DNA of 64,000 bases, from positions 28,850-92,849 of the forward strand of contig DASVUC010000311.1 in the NCBI GenBank assembly GCA_036387255.1, read 5' to 3'. The notes beneath the pieces were generated by a model. That model worked only from the letters and a program-made list of their open reading frames with translations. It did not search any database and was not told the origin of the DNA. Shown here piece after piece: positions 42,794-51,688 of the stretch (the first letter of the stretch is position 1; every line of letters starts with the position of its first letter). The stretch comes from DASVUC01 sp036387255. Lineage in GTDB: Bacteria > Planctomycetota > Phycisphaerae > Tepidisphaerales > Tepidisphaeraceae. A program made the position numbers and the translations under genes.

Positions 42794-44923
42794 TTAAGCC
42801 GGCGTCGCCACGAGCTGCCGCTCGTACAACTGCGCATACGTCTCGCAGCTCTGAAGCAGCTCCTCGTGTTTCCCTTGGCCGACGATCCTCCCCCGGTCCA
42901 TCACCACAATGCTGTCCGCCGACAAAATCGTGCTGAACCGGTGCGCGATGACAAACGTCGTCCGCTCATGCATCAGCCCCTCGATCGCCTTCTGAATCAA
43001 ATGCTCGCTCTCCGCATCCACCTGGCTCGTCGCCTCGTCCAGGATCAGAATCGGCGCCTGCCGGTAGATCGCGCGAGCAATGTTAATGCGCTGCTTCTGC
43101 CCGCCCGAAAGCTGTCCGCCCAGCCCATCCAGAACCGCGTCATACCCGCCGTTCTTTTCCATGATGAACTCATGGCAGAACGCGCGCTTCGCCGCATCCA
43201 CCACGCGCTGTCGCACCGCTTCGCGCACCGCCACGGGCAAGTTCCGCGAGCTGCTCGCCCACGCATCGCCGTACGCGATGTTGTCCGCGATGGTGCCCGG
43301 AAAAATCACCGGATCCTGCGTCACGATGCTGATCTGCTTCCGCAGGCTCCGCAGCGTCGCGTGCTTGATGTCTGTCCCATCGATCGTCACCCGCCCCGCC
43401 GTCGGATCGTAGAACCGCGGCAGCATCGCCAGCAGCGTCGTCTTGCCCGATCCATTCCTCCCCACGATCGCAACGCTGCTCCCGCGCGCAACCGACAAGC
43501 TCACATCCTTCACCGCCGCCTGGTTGGCCTTCGGATAAGCAAACGCAATGTTCTCAAACGCGATCTCGCGCGAAACCGGCGCAAGCTTCACGCGCTGCGC
43601 ATCCCGCGGCTCACTCTGCCGCAGCTTCCGCCGCTCCATCGGCAGATCGATGATCTCAAAGATCCGCTGCGCCGCCGCGTTGCTGCGCTGGAGCACCGTG
43701 TTCACCTTGCTCACCCGCCGCAGCGATTCGCCCATCCCCGCCAGGCATCCGAAGATCAGCAAGAACTTCTCCGGCGTCAGCAGGTGCGTCACCAGCACCT
43801 GGTAGGCCGCGAACACCAGCACGATGCCAATCACCACCATCGCCACCAGCTCCATGGATGGCGTCGCCAACGCCTCATACCGCGCCATCTTCAGCTGCTC
43901 ATCCCGCAGCTTGTCCATGACGCGCGAATACCGCCGCCGCTCGAAGCGCTCCGCCCCCGCCGCCTTCACCACGCGGATGCCCAGCAGCGTCCCTTCGATC
44001 TGCCCGAGCATGTCGCTCGACCGCTGCATCGCCGCCCGGCTGGCGCGGCGCATCTTCTTCCCGAACTTCTTGATCGTCCACGCCATGATCGGCGCGAACA
44101 CCACAATCACCAGCGTCAGCCGCCAGCTCAGCGCCACCGCCACCGCGAAGAAAAAGAACGCCTTGATCGGTTCCTGGATGCTCTGCCCGAGCACCGTCTT
44201 AAACCCGTCCTGCAAGTTCTGGCTGTCTCCCACCAGCCGGCTCGTCACGTCGCTCGTGCCTTGCGTCCCGAAAAAGCTCAGCGGCGTGTGCAGCACGTGA
44301 TCGTACAAGTGCCGCCGAATGTCATTGATCGCCAGGATCGCCGCCTTATCAGACAGATATTCCTGGAAGAACCGAATCAAGCTGCCCACCACCGACAGCG
44401 CGAAGATGATCGAATAACACACAGCGATCGCCGGCACCGCTTTCGCCGGCAGCAGCGCGACAATCCTCCGCGCCGCACCCCACAGCATCCCCGAATACCA
44501 GTTCATCCTGGGCAGTACCACCGTCACCGGCCCATGCCGCGTCGGCATCGTCCTGATCACCGCGTCCGTACCCGCAAGCCGATCCAGCGGCGCCAGATCA
44601 TCGCCCACTTCCAACCCCATCTTCGCCCCCGGCGACTCGTCCCCGAACCGAGCAATCTTCGGCGACCGCTCATCGAGCGTCACCCCCAGCCGCTGCTGCA
44701 CGATCTGCCGATCCACATACCCTTGCAGCGTGTCGCCGCTCAGCAGCACGCGCAGGATCGGCAGCATTGCCGTCAACCCAATCGCCGTGATGAATCCGAC
44801 AAAGAACGCACACACCACCGAGACCATCACGATCCGCCGGTACGGCGCCAGATAACCGCAGGCCCTCCAGAAACTGGTGTTCTTGCGGTCTTTCTTCGGC
44901 TTTTCAGCTACAGCATTAGTCAT
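42794..44923 (-). CDS. MsbA-like ABC exporter (fused permease-ATPase) with a PDZ-like insertion
   Basis: A 709-residue half-transporter that probably flips lipids or glycolipids across the inner membrane as a homodimer. The membrane domain has six helices; TM1 lies at about residues 31-60. Between TM1 and TM2 there is an extra domain of about 60 residues (79-138) that resembles a PDZ fold: LGVTLDE, then ARFGDESPGAKMGLEVGDDL, then GPVTVVLPR. The ATPase has Walker A GRNGSGKTT (about 490), LSGGQKQR (about 605) and Walker B ILILDEATSQVD (about 627). Start at ATG 44923 (MTNAVAEKPKK) is preferred because the longer reading from 44962 adds an atypical N-terminus. Repeat A2 abuts its stop. Confidence 0.92.
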   Translation of the reverse strand: MTNAVAEKPKKDRKNTSFWRACGYLAPYRRIVMVSVVCAFFVGFITAIGLTAMLPILRVLLSGDTLQGYVDRQIVQQRLGVTLDERSPKIARFGDESPGAKMGLEVGDDLAPLDRLAGTDAVIRTMPTRHGPVTVVLPRMNWYSGMLWGAARRIVALLPAKAVPAIAVCYSIIFALSVVGSLIRFFQEYLSDKAAILAINDIRRHLYDHVLHTPLSFFGTQGTSDVTSRLVGDSQNLQDGFKTVLGQSIQEPIKAFFFFAVAVALSWRLTLVIVVFAPIMAWTIKKFGKKMRRASRAAMQRSSDMLGQIEGTLLGIRVVKAAGAERFERRRYSRVMDKLRDEQLKMARYEALATPSMELVAMVVIGIVLVFAAYQVLVTHLLTPEKFLLIFGCLAGMGESLRRVSKVNTVLQRSNAAAQRIFEIIDLPMERRKLRQSEPRDAQRVKLAPVSREIAFENIAFAYPKANQAAVKDVSLSVARGSSVAIVGRNGSGKTTLLAMLPRFYDPTAGRVTIDGTDIKHATLRSLRKQISIVTQDPVIFPGTIADNIAYGDAWASSSRNLPVAVREAVRQRVVDAAKRAFCHEFIMEKNGGYDAVLDGLGGQLSGGQKQRINIARAIYRQAPILILDEATSQVDAESEHLIQKAIEGLMHERTTFVIAHRFSTILSADSIVVMDRGRIVGQGKHEELLQSCETYAQLYERQLVATPA

Positions 44924-45076
44924 CACATCATTGCGAAACAGGACAGAAGTTCTCAAACCCAAAGACTTTCCAGTATAACGCCCCCCGGCCCCGAGTCACA
45001 CGCCACCGGACGTGCATCCTGTCGGGGCGACAGTTGTCTCGCCCTGTCGAGCGACCAACAACCTTGACCTGTGAAA

Positions 45077-45160
45077 AGTTGTCATGCTGAGCTGCTCCGA
45101 AGCATCTGGCACCGGACGCCGTACCGCGCAGATCCTTCGGAGTACCTCAGGATGACAACT
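45077..45160. repeat. Palindromic repeat family C, copy C1
   Basis: Arms of 32 bases (45077-45108 and 45129-45160) are reverse complements with four mismatches around a 20-base loop; the core is tactccgaaggatctg. Orientation is opposite to copy C2. It fills much of the space between the divergent exporter and aminotransferase genes. Confidence 0.9.
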
Positions 45161-45187
45161 GCCATCGTATCAACCTGCTGACTAACT

Positions 45188-46339
45188 ATGGACGAAGTCA
45201 TCCCCCTCTCCCACCCCGATATCACTCAGCGCGAAATTGACGCCGTTGTCGATTGCCTCACCGCTGGTGTGCTCTCCCTTGGCCCGAAGGTCGAAGAGTT
45301 CGAAGCGCGCTGCGCCAAAGTCGCCGGCCGCCGCCACGGCATCGCCGTCGCCAACGGCACCGCCGGCCTCCACGTCGCCATGCTCGCCGCCGGCGTCGGC
45401 GCGGGCGATGAGGTCATCACCACCCCCTTCTCTTTCGTCGCCAGCGCCAACGCCGCCCTCTTCGTTGGCGCCACGCCGAAGTTCGTCGACATCGATCCCG
45501 TCACCCTCAACATGGATGTCGAGAAGGTGCAAGCCGCCATCACGCCCAAAACCAAGGCGATTATGGCCGTTGAAGCCTTCGGCCACCCCGGCGGGATGAT
45601 CGAGCTCGAACAGATCGCCCAGAAAAATGAGCTCATGCTCATCGAAGACGGCTGCGAAGGTTTCGGCGGCACCTTCGGCGAGCGGCCCATCGGCTCCTTC
45701 GGCCGAGCCGGCGTCTTCTCCTTCTTCGTCAACAAGCAGATCACCACCGGTGAAGGCGGCATGATCGTCACCGACGACGACGTCTTCGCACAGGCCTGCC
45801 GCGCCTATCGCAACCAGGGGCGCGAAGGCATGGCTTGGCTGGCCCACCAGCGCGTCGGGTTCAACTACCGCCTCTCCGAGATTCAGGCCGCCCTCGGCGT
45901 CGCGCAAATGGATCGCCTCGACGAAATCCTCGCCAACCGCCGCCGCGTCGCGCACCTCTACGTGCGCCGCCTGATGACCAACCGCTACCTCATCCTCCCC
46001 ACCCTCCAGGACGACACCCACATGAGCTGGTTCGTCTTCGTCGTCCGACTCAATGACCTCTTCGAGCCGGGCGACCGCGACGACATCATGCGCGAGCTCC
46101 GCGGAGAAGGCATCGGCTGCTACAACTATTTCCCCCCGATCCACCTCCAGCCCTACATGATCGAGCAGTTCAACCACCACCCAGGCGAATTCCCCATCAC
46201 CGAATACGTCGCCGCCCGAACTCTCGCCCTTCCCTTCTTCAGCACCATGACCGAGCAACAAGTCGACCGAGTCTGCGACGTCTTAGAGTCGACGCTGGAA
46301 AAAACCATGCTCGCCCGCGAAGGCGGCAAACGCTTTTAG
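45188..46339 (+). CDS. DegT/DnrJ/EryC1/StrS-family sugar aminotransferase
   Basis: A 383-residue PLP enzyme that converts a 3- or 4-keto nucleotide sugar to an amino sugar for surface glycans or O-antigen. Family landmarks: AVANGTAGLHVAMLAAG (PLP phosphate site), TTPFSFVASANAALF, IEDGCEGFGG (cofactor-binding Asp) and the Schiff-base lysine Lys183 in FFVNKQITTGEGG; YRNQGREG and NYRLSEIQAALGVAQ follow. No Shine-Dalgarno sequence precedes ATG 45188. Its codons mostly end in C, unlike the G-ending codons of genes beyond 51 kb. It is bracketed by repeats C1 and C2, together with the next two genes. Confidence 0.93.
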   Translation: MDEVIPLSHPDITQREIDAVVDCLTAGVLSLGPKVEEFEARCAKVAGRRHGIAVANGTAGLHVAMLAAGVGAGDEVITTPFSFVASANAALFVGATPKFVDIDPVTLNMDVEKVQAAITPKTKAIMAVEAFGHPGGMIELEQIAQKNELMLIEDGCEGFGGTFGERPIGSFGRAGVFSFFVNKQITTGEGGMIVTDDDVFAQACRAYRNQGREGMAWLAHQRVGFNYRLSEIQAALGVAQMDRLDEILANRRRVAHLYVRRLMTNRYLILPTLQDDTHMSWFVFVVRLNDLFEPGDRDDIMRELRGEGIGCYNYFPPIHLQPYMIEQFNHHPGEFPITEYVAARTLALPFFSTMTEQQVDRVCDVLESTLEKTMLAREGGKRF

Positions 46340-46737
46340 CGCGACATTCTTGTTCCAGCGCGTCCAGCCTCGCGGCGGAAACAAGTCGATAGTTTCTGCA
46401 CCTCTTTCGCCTCCCGCCGTCGTGGAGCAGTCGACGGCGCTCCTGCTTTCCCAAATTCCCCTATTAAGCTCTTGCTATCCGGATCTTGTCTTGGATAATG
46501 ACTCTCGGTTCAGGTGAAGATGGGACTGGAGGCGGCGAAGCTTTTCGCCGGTGCGCCCAGCGCCGATTCGCGACGGTGTCAGCGCACGCAACACACCCAC
46601 TTCTGTAATTCGTCTCGCGCGGCAGCCGCATTGGCCGTCGCGGTTTTCGGTGCAGCCGCAAGGTGGCAACGGGTCACGTTGCGCGCCCGCACCATCTCAA
46701 GGCTATGTCCCCGCTCGGGGAGAATAGGGAACAGATC
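46340..46737. other. 398-base gap: promoter and long leader upstream of a PEP-CTERM gene
   Basis: No protein gene is supported here. The first 130 bases hold nothing I recognise. From 46506 a predicted transcript leader of about 230 bases runs to the PEP-CTERM gene; it contains two evident hairpins (ggcgaa-gctt-ttcgcc near 46540, and ccccg-ctc-cgggg near 46717) but matches no RNA family I know. Confidence 0.5.
46472..46499 (+). promoter_or_regulatory. Predicted promoter of the PEP-CTERM gene at 46738
   Basis: TTGCTA (46472-46477) and GATAAT (46494-46499) are 16 bases apart. A start near 46506 would give a leader of about 230 bases. Confidence 0.45.
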
Positions 46738-47577
46738 ATGTCACGCATCACGACGCTCGCAGCCGCAGCGCTGCTTGCCACCGCGGTAACCGCATCCGCC
46801 GCCGTCACACCCTTTATGGACGTCAACTTTGACAGCGACACCGCCGGCTCCACCCCCGCGGCCGGCCCGTCCAGCAATCCGATCAGTAAACCCGGTGCGC
46901 TCGGCGGCTACACCGCCACCACCGAGAACAACCCGCCCACAGCAGCCAACGGCAGCATCCTCGTCAACAATGCCGGCACCATGAGCAAGGCTGCCGTCCT
47001 CACCACCAATTCCGCAAACAACGAGCTGGGCGCGCTGTACGTCGACACCGGTTTCAGCCAGGTTTCGCAGCACCTGTCCCTCTCCTTCGACTTCTCCGTC
47101 CTTGATGCCCCCACCAGCGGCACCGTGCAGCCAAAGACCCTCAACGGCTCCGGCTCCGTCGGCATCCTCTTCGGCATCAATGTCTTCGGCACCGCACAGG
47201 GAATGCGGTTCGCCGCCGCGCCGACCAGTGCCAGCGGCGGTGTCTTCGCCATTCGCTCCGCGAGTAACACCGATCTGCAAAGCTTCTTCAACTACAACGA
47301 AGGTCAGACCTACCACATCACCCTCGCTGCCGACTACTCCACCGGCAAGGTCACCACCTTCGTCGACGGCACGCCCACCGGCAGCTTGACCTTCGCCGCG
47401 CCCGCATCCGGCGTTACCACCCAGGAAATCTTCATGCACCTCAACGGCGAGTCCGGCAACGCCAACTCCGTCGCCATCGACAACATCGTCGCCGCCGTCC
47501 CAGAGCCGGCGAGCCTCTCTGTCCTCGGTCTCGGCAGCCTCGCCATGCTCGGTCGCCGGCGCCGCAGCGCGCATTAA
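46738..47577 (+). CDS. PEP-CTERM sorting domain protein, LamG-like
   Basis: A 279-residue exported protein with signal peptide (ITTLAAAALLATAVTASAA) and PEP-CTERM end (AAVPEPASLSVLGLGSLAMLGRRRRS). The body is beta-rich with a LamG/concanavalin-like look: FMDVNFDSD at the start, HLSLSFDFSVL, YHITLAADYSTGKVTTFVDGTPTGSLTF and SVAIDNIVA. The ATG at 46738 gives the signal peptide at the very N-terminus; AGGGAAC is seven bases upstream. A terminator follows, so it is monocistronic or ends the unit starting at 46472. Confidence 0.88.
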   Translation: MSRITTLAAAALLATAVTASAAVTPFMDVNFDSDTAGSTPAAGPSSNPISKPGALGGYTATTENNPPTAANGSILVNNAGTMSKAAVLTTNSANNELGALYVDTGFSQVSQHLSLSFDFSVLDAPTSGTVQPKTLNGSGSVGILFGINVFGTAQGMRFAAAPTSASGGVFAIRSASNTDLQSFFNYNEGQTYHITLAADYSTGKVTTFVDGTPTGSLTFAAPASGVTTQEIFMHLNGESGNANSVAIDNIVAAVPEPASLSVLGLGSLAMLGRRRRSAH

Positions 47578-47609
47578 CCAAATCCCTTCCATTCGCTCTC
47601 TCTCTACAC

Positions 47610-47647
47610 CCGCCGGCGAGGCATCTGCTTCGCCGGCGGTTCTTCTT
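47610..47647 (+). terminator. Rho-independent terminator after the PEP-CTERM gene
   Basis: An 11-base stem, ccgccggcgag with cttcgccggcgg, is followed by ttcttctt. It separates the PEP-CTERM gene from the serine hydrolase. Confidence 0.75.
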
Positions 47648-47711
47648 CAGGCCAGGCGCCAAAATTGCAGCAACCTGGGCCGCGGTAAACTCACGCCCCT
47701 ACCATCCAACG

Positions 47712-48842
47712 ATGAACCTGCGGAAGATCATCCCTCTGCTGCTCATGCTCTGTTTTGCCCCACTGCCCGCCGCGCGGGCGGAGGTGGAAGACCTCTCCCC
47801 GCTCATCGCCGAATCTCTGGAAATCAAACCCGTCCCCGGCGCTGTCGCCGCCATAGTGCGCGGCGACCGGATCATCGCTCTCGGCGCCGCTGGGTTTCGC
47901 TGCCGCGGAACTGCCGACAAAGTCACCGTGAATGACCAGTTCCATATCGGCTCCTGCACCAAGAGCATGACCGCCACCCTGTGCGCCATGCTCGTGGAAG
48001 AAGGAAAGCTCCGCTGGGACACCACCCTCGGCGAAGTCTTTTCCGACCTGCGGGAAAAGATGCAGCCGGCGTATCGCACGGTGACGCTCGCCCAGCTCCT
48101 CACCAACCATGGCGGGATTCCGGCGAACGCCACGGTCGGCAACTGGAACGCCCGCATCCGCGACGCCGGTATTTCCGCACTCGACGGCCGCAAGATCGTT
48201 CTTGAGGCAGTCGTCACCAATCCCCCGGAAGCGGAGCCGGGCAAAGCCTTCATCTACTCCAACGCCAGCTTCATCATCGCCGGCCACATGGCGGAGAAAG
48301 TCACGGGCGAATCGTTCGAAGAGCTCCTGCAGAAACGCCTCTTCCAGCCGCTGGGGATGACCAGCGCCGGCTTCGGGGCGCCCGGTAAACCCGACGCTTT
48401 TGAACAACCGTATGGCCATGCGCAAAACGGCTTTCCCGTCGAACCCGGCCCCGCCGCCGACAATCCCCAGGCCATGGGCCCCGCCGGCACCGTCCACTGC
48501 TCCGTGATCGACTGGGCCAAGTTCGCCGCGCTGCATCTCCAGGGCGAGCGCGGTCAGGCGAAGCTGCTGAAACCTGAAACCTTCAAAACCCTCCACACCG
48601 CCATCCGCGGCAAGCGACCCGGCGACTCCAACTACGCCATGGGCTGGACCGTCTTCACCTACCCCTGGGCCGGCGGCGTTACCTTCACGCACGCCGGCAG
48701 CAACAACCTCTGGTACGCCAACATGCTCATCGCGCCCAACAAAAACCTGGCGATCCTCATCATGACCAACCAGGGCATGCCGCACGGTCGAGAAGCGGAG
48801 CAGGAAATTGAGCGACGCTTGATCACCACGTACGCGCGCTGA
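47712..48842 (+). CDS. Secreted serine hydrolase of the class C beta-lactamase family
   Basis: A 376-residue protein with signal peptide (IIPLLLMLCFAPLPAARA). The family triad is present: Ser81-X-X-Lys84 in HIGSCTKSM, Tyr181-X-Asn in YSNASF, and a late His-X-Gly motif in THAGSNN (about 326), where AmpC has KTG. This group includes esterases, D-aminopeptidases and peptidoglycan-trimming enzymes; a real beta-lactamase is less likely given the HAG third motif. No Shine-Dalgarno sequence is visible. It lies between repeats C1 and C2. Confidence 0.88.
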   Translation: MNLRKIIPLLLMLCFAPLPAARAEVEDLSPLIAESLEIKPVPGAVAAIVRGDRIIALGAAGFRCRGTADKVTVNDQFHIGSCTKSMTATLCAMLVEEGKLRWDTTLGEVFSDLREKMQPAYRTVTLAQLLTNHGGIPANATVGNWNARIRDAGISALDGRKIVLEAVVTNPPEAEPGKAFIYSNASFIIAGHMAEKVTGESFEELLQKRLFQPLGMTSAGFGAPGKPDAFEQPYGHAQNGFPVEPGPAADNPQAMGPAGTVHCSVIDWAKFAALHLQGERGQAKLLKPETFKTLHTAIRGKRPGDSNYAMGWTVFTYPWAGGVTFTHAGSNNLWYANMLIAPNKNLAILIMTNQGMPHGREAEQEIERRLITTYAR

Positions 48843-48865
48843 ACAAATCCACTATCACGCGCTCC

Positions 48866-48944
48866 TTGTCATCCTGAGGTACTCCGAAGGATCTGGCTTG
48901 CTTGGGGATCGGGGCCAGATGCTTCGGAGTACCTCAGCATGGCA
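48866..48944. repeat. Palindromic repeat family C, copy C2
   Basis: Left arm 48866-48896 (ttgtcatcctgaggtactcc...) and right arm 48915-48944 (ccagatgcttcggagtacct...) enclose an 18-base loop. One arm has ggatctgg and the other ccagatgc, as in C1, but the order is reversed: C1 and C2 are inverted copies about 3.7 kb apart. Confidence 0.9.
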
Positions 48945-48989
48945 TCAGCCCTCTTCGCGAACCCCGCCATAGAGCGCGCTGCTCTCAGT

Positions 48990-50054
48990 TCACGCTTTTC
49001 TTGTCACGCTCGACAGCAGATCCGTTGGATCCGCGTCACCGCCGTCGCTTCCGCTTCCGCCGATGAGTTGATCTTTCTCGTTGTCTTTCGCGGAGAACTT
49101 ATCGTTTCCGCTGCCGCCGATCAGGATGTCCGGCCCCGCGCCGCCGTCGAGACGGTCACCGGATGAACCGCCGTCGAGGTAGTCGTTGCCGGTAAAACCG
49201 TAGAGGCGGTCGCTGCCGGCGCCGCCGAGCAGGCGGTCATTTCCGCCGTTGCCGTTGAGGCGGTCGTTGCCCGATGCGCCGTCGATGTAATCTTTCCCCG
49301 CCCCGCCGCTGAGCACATCGTTTCCGCTGCCGCCGATGATTTTATCGTTGCCGTCGCCGCCATCGACGACGAGGCCCGGCACCGCACCGGCAGCCGAAAT
49401 CACATCATCACCCGCCTTGCCGGTGACCGTGAACGCCTTGATTGCCGACGCGGAAAAGACTTCGCTGTACGCGCCGACGGTGACACGATATGCCGCCGCG
49501 CCTGTCGATGTCTTCGCTCCCGCGGCGACGCCGATGCGGTCCGCCCCGTCGGTCCCACTGACGGCGAGATTTCCATCCGGCGGGAGCACGCGCGCCGTGC
49601 CAACCGCCGTCACATTATTCTCCTCGCTCATCTCCGAAACAGCATTCGTGGAATCGAGCCGTGCAAGCAGGACGTACCGGCTCGGCGCGAGCGTCGCTGG
49701 AAATGTCAGCGGAAACGTCATGGTCACACCCGCCGCTCCACCCGGCACCGGCACGGTCACCGGCGTCGTCGTCAGCGTCACCGCCGCGGGATCGTAAAAA
49801 TTGACCTTCGCGGCGTCGGTGCGGAAGCCGACATCGACGTAGCGGAACTCGACCGAGAGCGCGTTGGCCGCGATGGCCTGGAAGCTGACGTTGCGCACGT
49901 TGGCGATGATGTTCGTGCTCTGGTTCGGCAGAAACAGATTCCCCTGAACCGTGATTGGCCCCCACGCCAAGTCCACCGCAAACATCCGCCGCCCCTCCAA
50001 CGTCTCGACAACAACTGGCCGCGCATCCTGGGCGCAAAAAACATTGGCAAACAT
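48990..50054 (-). CDS. LEGRR-motif surface protein with CARDB domain and RTX calcium repeats
   Basis: A 354-residue protein. Residues 16-25 read VETLEGRRMF, a LEPR/LEGRR-type N-terminal motif of large planctomycete surface proteins. Residues about 30-150 form a CARDB adhesion-like domain (GNLFLPNQSTNIIANVRNVS; LDSTNAVSEMSEENN). From about 215 to 310 are ten consecutive RTX nonapeptides (GGSGNDVLS, GNGGNDRLL, GGAGPDILI and so on), which fold as a calcium-binding beta-roll. Such RTX proteins are often type I secretion substrates, but no exporter partner genes adjoin it. There is no ordinary signal peptide. AAGGAGG lies nine bases ahead of the start. Confidence 0.88.
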   Translation of the reverse strand: MFANVFCAQDARPVVVETLEGRRMFAVDLAWGPITVQGNLFLPNQSTNIIANVRNVSFQAIAANALSVEFRYVDVGFRTDAAKVNFYDPAAVTLTTTPVTVPVPGGAAGVTMTFPLTFPATLAPSRYVLLARLDSTNAVSEMSEENNVTAVGTARVLPPDGNLAVSGTDGADRIGVAAGAKTSTGAAAYRVTVGAYSEVFSASAIKAFTVTGKAGDDVISAAGAVPGLVVDGGDGNDKIIGGSGNDVLSGGAGKDYIDGASGNDRLNGNGGNDRLLGGAGSDRLYGFTGNDYLDGGSSGDRLDGGAGPDILIGGSGNDKFSAKDNEKDQLIGGSGSDGGDADPTDLLSSVTRKA

Positions 50055-50146
50055 CTTGAAGACCTCCTTGTCTTTTCTTCTCCGGTAGAAGCTACGCGCT
50101 CCACGTCGCGGAGTTGAGTGACAAGGAAAATCTTTATGGGCGCAAC

Positions 50147-51583
50147 TTAAGCGCTTCCCGCCCCGTCGGCCTTCATGACTGCCTGCGTGGTGGGCATGAT
50201 CAGCACCTGTCCGACGCGCCGGTGCTGCACCGAGAGCACGCGCACCGTGTAGGCGCCGAGCGGCACCGCATCGCCGACGCGGGGCCAGCGGTTGAGCTGC
50301 TGGATCACGTAGCCGCCGATCGTATCCACGTCCGTCGCCTCCAGATCGTCGAGCTTGAGTCGCTCGCGCAGCGCATGGATTCCATACAAGCCGGAGACGC
50401 GGAAATTCTCTCCCTCCTTGATGAAGTCGCGGGTAGCGCCGGCGGCGTCGAATTCGTCCTCAATCTCGCCGACGATTTCCTCGATGACATCCTCCAGCGT
50501 GCAGATGCCGAGCGTCGCGCCGTTGTCGGCGTCGACGACGATGGCCATGTGCGTATGGCTTGTCTGGAACTGCCGCAGCAGGCGCGTCACCGCGAGTAGC
50601 TCCGGCACATACAGCACCTCGCGCTTGATCTTCTTCAGGTCGATGTCCGCCGAGCCGATCACGTGGACCGCCGATCCGGGCAAGCCGTCGGCAATGGCGA
50701 TGGCCATCCCTTCCGGCGTCTTGGCGTCGCTGAACCGCAGCTTGCCGGGCACCAGCGCGAGCTGGTTGAACACGTCCTTGATGTGGACCATTCCGACGAC
50801 GTGATCGATGTCGGTGTCGACCAGCGGGTAGCGCGTGTAGCCGCCCTTCTTGACGATCTTGAGGATGTCGCCGATTGGCTGATTTTGAAGGAGGTAATCG
50901 ACCTGCGGGCGCGGCGTCATGATCTGGCGGACCTTCAGGTCGCCGAACTCGAAAGCGCCCATCAGCAGCCGGCCGTAACCTTTGGCGATCGAGCCGTGGC
51001 TGATCGCCTGCGCGAGCAGGCCGCGCAGCTCTTCGCGCGTGTGGGGCAAGTCGCCGTGGATGCCGCTGGAGGGTTGGATGCCTGTCAGCGAAAGCGTCGC
51101 GTTGGTCGCCCAGTTGAGCAGCCAGATCAGCGGATAGAAGACGTACGTGAAGATCACCAGCGGCCCGGCGAGGTACGGCAGCACCGCGTCGGCGAACCGG
51201 ATCGACATGTTCTTGGGCGCCTGCTCGCCGATGACAATATGCAGGCACGTCGAGATGCCGAGGGCGACGATGAAGGCGATCTTGTGGATCTCGTGCTCGG
51301 GGATGTGAAACCACGCCAGCACCGGCGAGATCAGCCCCGCCACCGCGGGCTCCGTCACCGCACCCAGGCCCAGCGAAGCGAGCGTTACACCCAACTGACA
51401 CGATGACAGATACAGGTCCAAGCGTTTCTTCACATCCATCGCCATGCGCGCCACGATGGAGGTCTTGGCGGCCAGCTCGAGGCGGGAGGAGCGCGCGCTC
51501 ACCGCTGCGAATTCGGCCGCGACGAAATACGCGTTGAGCACCACCAGCGCAAGGGTGGCGAGAATCATCCAGAGGTACGTCAC
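50147..51583 (-). CDS. CNNM/CorC-type transporter-associated protein with CBS domains
   Basis: A 478-residue membrane protein of the HlyC/CorC (UPF0053) family, linked to magnesium or cobalt transport. The N-terminal CNNM (DUF21) domain has about three to four helices (ILATLALVVLNAYFVAAEFAAV at residues 7-28; SSCQLGVTLASLGLG; KIAFIVALGISTCLHIVIGEQAPK). Two CBS domains follow (about 215-340: MTPRPQVDYL; YTRYPLVDTD; GICTLEDVIEEIVGEI), then the CorC_HlyC domain ending at VGQVLIMP. I start at GTG 51583 because it aligns the FVAAEFA motif with the family; ATG 51568 is possible. The frame is open much further upstream, but that part is antisense to the MFS gene and is not coding. Confidence 0.9.
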   Translation of the reverse strand: MTYLWMILATLALVVLNAYFVAAEFAAVSARSSRLELAAKTSIVARMAMDVKKRLDLYLSSCQLGVTLASLGLGAVTEPAVAGLISPVLAWFHIPEHEIHKIAFIVALGISTCLHIVIGEQAPKNMSIRFADAVLPYLAGPLVIFTYVFYPLIWLLNWATNATLSLTGIQPSSGIHGDLPHTREELRGLLAQAISHGSIAKGYGRLLMGAFEFGDLKVRQIMTPRPQVDYLLQNQPIGDILKIVKKGGYTRYPLVDTDIDHVVGMVHIKDVFNQLALVPGKLRFSDAKTPEGMAIAIADGLPGSAVHVIGSADIDLKKIKREVLYVPELLAVTRLLRQFQTSHTHMAIVVDADNGATLGICTLEDVIEEIVGEIEDEFDAAGATRDFIKEGENFRVSGLYGIHALRERLKLDDLEATDVDTIGGYVIQQLNRWPRVGDAVPLGAYTVRVLSVQHRRVGQVLIMPTTQAVMKADGAGSA

Positions 51584-51688
51584 TGCAGAGGTTGTAACGT
51601 CCGCGAGGCGAGGCGTAAAACGGGCAAAGGTTATAGGCGATTTCGCCGCACTAACGCACCGGGGCGGCTGGCGGTATCTTCTGCGTCG

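Noticed and set aside
42770..45067. 765-codon plus-strand frame opposite the ABC exporter
   Set aside because: Very rich in His and Arg and antisense to a textbook ABC transporter; an artefact of codon bias.
49060..49380. Tandem DNA repeats that could look like a CRISPR array or microsatellite
   Set aside because: They are 27-base codon repeats of RTX nonapeptides within the gene, without constant repeats and unique spacers.
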